Assembly: GCF_029909975.1 (NCBI RefSeq)
Contig: NZ_CP094516.1
Coordinates: 3,906,001-3,970,000, forward strand
Reading direction: 5' to 3'
Source of the DNA: Bradyrhizobium sp. ISRA430
GTDB lineage: Bacteria > Pseudomonadota > Alphaproteobacteria > Rhizobiales > Xanthobacteraceae
DNA length: 64,000 nucleotides
Below the pieces are notes generated by a model. The model was not told the DNA's origin. It was given only the letters and a program-made list of their open reading frames with translations, and searched no databases. The translations under genes were made by a program, and so were the position numbers. Positions 60,878 through 64,000 of this stretch are shown in pieces (position 1 is the first letter of the stretch; every line of letters begins with the position of its first letter).

Positions 60878-61065
60878 CTGCACGTCGACGCCCAGCGCTC
60901 TCGCGTCTGAAAACCGAGAAAACCTGGTAATCGGAATTGTTTCGGGCAGACGCGGGAACACACTTTCCAACACGATATCTCAGCTCTTGCGCCAACTCGG
61001 CAGCGCCTAGGTTGACGCGCGCAACTATTTAGCGTCGACAAACAGTTTCGAGGAGACCTTGAGCA

Positions 61066-61308
61066 TCACTGTCCTTCGCCAGCGGCCGGTACGTGGCCTT
61101 CACGTTTCAGTTTAGAAAATCCTCGATCCGTGGCCATAAAGCGCGCCAACATGGGGGCGATGAGTTTAGTCGGATCGACCACTTGACCACCCTGACGCGT
61201 AAGCGCTTCTGCATATGCAATGAGATCACGATGCACGGCCGCAGGCAGCTCCGTAGTCACTTTGACGGGCTTGTCGTCTGGAAGCTCTCCTATTTTGAGT
61301 TTTGGCAT
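61066..61308 (-). CDS. DUF2274 protein of the trb cluster
   Basis: It has 80 residues from the ATG after AGAGGGTGACGAC. It reads MPKLKIGELPDDKPVKVTTE, then LPAAVHRDLIAYAEAL and PTKLIAPMLARFMATDRGF, the DUF2274 pattern. In alphaproteobacterial integrative elements this gene follows trbI directly. It is probably an accessory of the conjugation machinery. It begins 4 bases after trbI ends. Confidence 0.85.
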   Translation of the reverse strand: MPKLKIGELPDDKPVKVTTELPAAVHRDLIAYAEALTRQGGQVVDPTKLIAPMLARFMATDRGFSKLKREGHVPAAGEGQ

Positions 61309-61312
61309 GTCG

Positions 61313-62524
61313 TCACCCTCTATACGGCGTAAGTATGAGGTCGTGATTGACAAGAACACGAACCGGGAAGCCAGGTCGCACGGTCAGAGTAGGCTGGATG
61401 CTGAGACTGCGGCGAACGACCTGCTGCCCGGTCTGGTTTAGTGAGTCCGAGGCGCCGTGTCGCAATGCCTGGATGATTGCACTGTCGTTGCTATTGGTGT
61501 CCGAGCCGGCACCCAGTTCGGTCCCGACGGCCAGAAACGTCGATAGTGCCGCAGCCTTGAACAACTCGCCCCAGTGATTGTCGACCTGATCTTCGAGACC
61601 TGCATACCCGGCAGTGTCAGCGCCAGGCTGCCGCTCGAGAACGATAGAACGTCCATTCGGCATGATCAGCCGTGTCCAGACGAGCAGGACGCGAGACTGG
61701 CCGAAAGTGACCTGGCTATCGTAGATGCCGATCAGACGCGCCCCCTGAGGGACAAGCAGAAAGCGGCCGGTCGGGGTGTCATATACGCTCTCGGTCACCT
61801 GGGCCGTAATTTGGCCTGGCAGGTCCGACCTGACGCCCGTGATCAAGGCTCCCGGAATGACCGTCCCAGCCTGCACCATATATGGTGAAGCCGGCCTGGT
61901 GACACGGTCAGGGCTGACCGTGCGACGGTCTACCGAGGCGCTCACGAAAGCAAGCTTTCGGTCCTGAGCGTTCTGCGCAGATGCGTCTTCGCCAGTGCTC
62001 GTTGCGTTCGGTGGCACGAAGCGATCGCTCCCAGCAGCCGCAGCGTCGGCGGGTCGCACGTCTCGCCCATTGGTCGCAGCGAACAAACGGCTGATGCGAG
62101 CGGCCTCGGTCTCTTGATCCTGGCGCTGCTGTTCCAGATTACCGCCGATGGTCGGCGACTGTCCTTGGGCAGCAAGGATTGGTCTGCCGAGGTCACCAGG
62201 GAGCGGCGGGCCAAGCTGCGGGGTTGGTTGCTGCGGAACGCCAGCGTAGTCCTTTGGCAGAGCCGTAATGCCATCGGCGACATTGCGATGGTCAGTGCTG
62301 TAGAGCTCATCGGCCGGCTGGCTTCGGGGACGATTGTTCTGCAGCGACCACAGGACCGCTCCACCGACCACAAGCAAGGCAGCCGCGCTCCCTGCCGCCA
62401 GGACTTTTCGGGACAACCGTGTCACGCGCGGATGCTCTGCTCTCAGGCGGAAGCTTTTGGACTGTTCCTCTTGTGTCTCCGGTGGAGCTGCTTGCTCCTG
62501 ATCGTTTCCATTCTGAGCGTTCAT
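61313..62524 (-). CDS. trbI: Conjugal transfer protein TrbI (VirB10-like)
   Basis: It has 403 residues. A single membrane helix at about 45-65 (VLAAGSAAALLVVGGAVLW) anchors a long Pro/Gln-rich periplasmic linker. The C-terminal domain holds MVQAGTVIPGALITGVRSDL, LVPQGARLIGIYDSQVTFG and VNHDLILTPYRG, hallmarks of VirB10/TrbI. It spans the envelope as the core-channel component. The start overlaps the trbG stop by 4 bases. Confidence 0.93.
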   Translation of the reverse strand: MNAQNGNDQEQAAPPETQEEQSKSFRLRAEHPRVTRLSRKVLAAGSAAALLVVGGAVLWSLQNNRPRSQPADELYSTDHRNVADGITALPKDYAGVPQQPTPQLGPPLPGDLGRPILAAQGQSPTIGGNLEQQRQDQETEAARISRLFAATNGRDVRPADAAAAGSDRFVPPNATSTGEDASAQNAQDRKLAFVSASVDRRTVSPDRVTRPASPYMVQAGTVIPGALITGVRSDLPGQITAQVTESVYDTPTGRFLLVPQGARLIGIYDSQVTFGQSRVLLVWTRLIMPNGRSIVLERQPGADTAGYAGLEDQVDNHWGELFKAAALSTFLAVGTELGAGSDTNSNDSAIIQALRHGASDSLNQTGQQVVRRSLSIQPTLTVRPGFPVRVLVNHDLILTPYRG

Positions 62525-63555
62525 GACGACGGTCTCCCGTCAGTCCTGACAATCCTGACCTTCTGCTGGTGCTCACCACCGAGCCGCAGTTCGGCGGCTG
62601 CGAACAGCCGATCAACGATCAACACGTTACTGTAGGCACGATAGTTGACGAGTTCGGTCTTGCCGTCGGGGCCGATGACAAAGAGCGGTGGCATCTCACC
62701 TTGCACGATGCCTTGCGGGAATTCGACATAGACCTTGCGGCCATCGTCATATACGGCGAGCGGCCGCCAGGGAGGACTGTCCCCTTCGATTGCGTAGCGA
62801 GAGATACGCTGCGCCGGATCCGGAAGAACGGGTTTCAGAGCGAGGGAGCGCGACCGCTCGCGGACTGTTTCGGGATAGTACCAGGCAACGGATGGCATGT
62901 ATGGTCGCTCGCGGGAGCGGAGCTCGATGAGGTAGGTGCGCCGATCGGTATTGACGACCAGATTGGTCTCGATCGATGCGCGGGTCGGCTTGACCAGGAT
63001 ATGGACGCGTCGCGTGTCGCCGCTCCCGCTCTCGGTATCCCCAACGACCCAGCGTACGGTGTCTCCGGCCGCGATGGGCCCTGATCCCGTTAACTGCTCT
63101 CCTTCCTCGAGCGCGATATCCGTGATCTGCCCCGGTGCGGCGTAAATCTGATACAGCGCTCCGGGACTGTAGGCGTAGATTTGGGCTGCATTGAAATACC
63201 CCCGCTTGCGCGGTTCGACCCGGGCTGCGCTGTTTGCGGTCTCAACCCGCCCCACGGGTTCAGCGTCTTCCTTCCCTCCCGACTTGCCGCCGAGCGCCGG
63301 CTTCCAGAGGGGTGGAACATGAAGCGGTCGCGATCTGTCGTCGAGAGCCACTGGCGTCGCCGCCAACGGAGGAACTTCAGCGTCATAGCTGATCTCCGGC
63401 GGTATGTAGGTCGCGCACCCACCGAGCAGAGACGAACAAAGCAGAAGAGCGGATAGAAATGCACGCTTCGAGCTCACGAACTCGTGCCAAGCCGAATTGA
63501 GCCTGCTTTGCTGAAGGAAACATTTCGAATGAACGTCAGACGGCGTCTTGATCAC
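62521..63555 (-). CDS. trbG: Conjugal transfer protein TrbG (VirB9-like)
   Basis: It has 344 residues. An N-terminal lipobox-like segment LLLCSSLLGGCATYIPPEIS, after a basic start, targets it to the outer membrane. The rest is the VirB9/TrbG fold (IYAAPGQITDIALEEGEQLT, then RRTYLIELRSRE, and VIGPDGKTELVNYRAYSNVL). It forms the outer-membrane core of the channel with TrbI. A GTG start overlaps the trbF stop by 4 bases. Confidence 0.92.
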   Translation of the reverse strand: MIKTPSDVHSKCFLQQSRLNSAWHEFVSSKRAFLSALLLCSSLLGGCATYIPPEISYDAEVPPLAATPVALDDRSRPLHVPPLWKPALGGKSGGKEDAEPVGRVETANSAARVEPRKRGYFNAAQIYAYSPGALYQIYAAPGQITDIALEEGEQLTGSGPIAAGDTVRWVVGDTESGSGDTRRVHILVKPTRASIETNLVVNTDRRTYLIELRSRERPYMPSVAWYYPETVRERSRSLALKPVLPDPAQRISRYAIEGDSPPWRPLAVYDDGRKVYVEFPQGIVQGEMPPLFVIGPDGKTELVNYRAYSNVLIVDRLFAAAELRLGGEHQQKVRIVRTDGRPSS

Positions 63556-64000
63556 TGACCCAACTCCTTTGACCAGTTGATGGCGCGAACATAGACGCCA
63601 AGGGGATTCTTGCGCAGACGTTCGGCATCGCGCGGCGTCTCGATCACGATCGTTAGGATTGCAGTCCAGCGCTCAGTCGAGCTCAACGAGCCGTTGTCGT
63701 AGATGCGCTGGGTCCACGCGACCCGAAAGCTTTCTGAAGATGCCCGAATGATGCTCGAGACGTCGACCGAGATCTGGGCCTTGCCCAGCTTGGCAAAGGG
63801 GTCGTTGTTGCGCGCATAATCGTTGAGCGCGGCGGCGCCGCGATCGGTCGTAAAATCATAGGCCCGGAGCCAGTTTTGGCGCAGAACAATGCCGTCCGCG
63901 GGCAGGCCTCTGACATCCTCGATGAAGCGCGCCAGATGGTAGGCGATCTGGGCGTCTGTGGGCTGATAGTCGATGTTCGCCGGCGCAACCCTTTGGGCCT
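63552..64000 (-). CDS. trbF: Conjugal transfer protein TrbF (VirB8-like), N-terminus outside window
   Basis: About 149 C-terminal residues are present. They include PTDAQIAYHLARFIEDVRGL, NWLRAYDFTTDRGAAALNDY, SSESFRVAWTQRIYDNGSLS and the end GVYVRAINWSKELGQ, the periplasmic domain of TrbF. It is an inner-membrane assembly factor of the conjugation channel. The gene runs off the right edge; trbG is coupled to it. Confidence 0.92.
   Translation of the reverse strand, partial: AQRVAPANIDYQPTDAQIAYHLARFIEDVRGLPADGIVLRQNWLRAYDFTTDRGAAALNDYARNNDPFAKLGKAQISVDVSSIIRASSESFRVAWTQRIYDNGSLSSTERWTAILTIVIETPRDAERLRKNPLGVYVRAINWSKELGQ

Overview
The window looks like part of a symbiosis/integrative island of a nitrogen-fixing alphaproteobacterium, most likely Bradyrhizobium. 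This is inferred from gene content: a rhizobial gibberellin operon, the trb conjugation genes, a CIRCE-type groESL operon, a molybdenum storage locus and many insertion-sequence remnants. No rRNA or housekeeping block fixes the species.

Layout: (1) 0.6-7.1 kb is a molybdenum block on the + strand: modABC (molybdate ABC importer), an exported protein with 14 WD40 repeats, and two genes resembling the beta and alpha subunits of the Azotobacter molybdenum storage protein. (2) 7.5-23.3 kb is mixed: an exported alpha/beta hydrolase, IS481 and adhesin remnants, a SAM-cyclase-ATPase-TPR regulator, a flavin monooxygenase with two small downstream genes, a relaxase/DedA junction, a Rieske protein, a frameshifted S41 protease, a truncated Ser/Thr kinase joined to an E1-like fragment, and a Cys-rich small protein beside a putative lipoprotein. 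(3) 24.0-29.1 kb is a mobile-element graveyard: a frameshifted IS630, an intact IS91-type transposase with a tyrosine recombinase, a decayed serine recombinase and another pseudogene. (4) 29.3-35.2 kb is a stress segment (hsp20 remnant, CIRCE, groES-groEL, SPW protein, histidine kinase, GreA-like factor) lying between two related direct repeats. (5) 35.6-42.4 kb is a carbohydrate-type catabolic cluster: TRAP transporter, split transketolase (N-half frameshifted), SDR, divergent LysR. (6) 43.2-47.6 kb has a second cyclase/TPR protein, a chimeric reading frame and a two-gene CD-NTase plus SLATT unit, a candidate nucleotide-signalling defence system. (7) At 48.0 kb a tRNA-Arg(CCG) has an intact core but a broken 3' acceptor strand, exactly where the gibberellin operon (48.1-57.2 kb, - strand) ends. 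(8) 57.2-60.9 kb holds recombinase, DUF433 and HAD remnants, a PaiB-like protein and a TauD-type dioxygenase. (9) 61.0-64.0 kb is the end of a trb operon (trbF-trbG-trbI-DUF2274).

Functional links: modABC would bring in molybdate and the storage protein pair would bank it, plausibly for nitrogenase. The gibberellin operon encodes the route from isoprenoid precursors to GA9. The trb genes, the relaxase remnant and the recombinases indicate conjugative spread. Many accessory genes are broken, so the region is strongly remodelled. The least familiar elements are the exported double-propeller WD40 protein inside the molybdenum locus, the CD-NTase/SLATT pair beside a damaged tRNA, and the repeat-flanked chaperonin segment.
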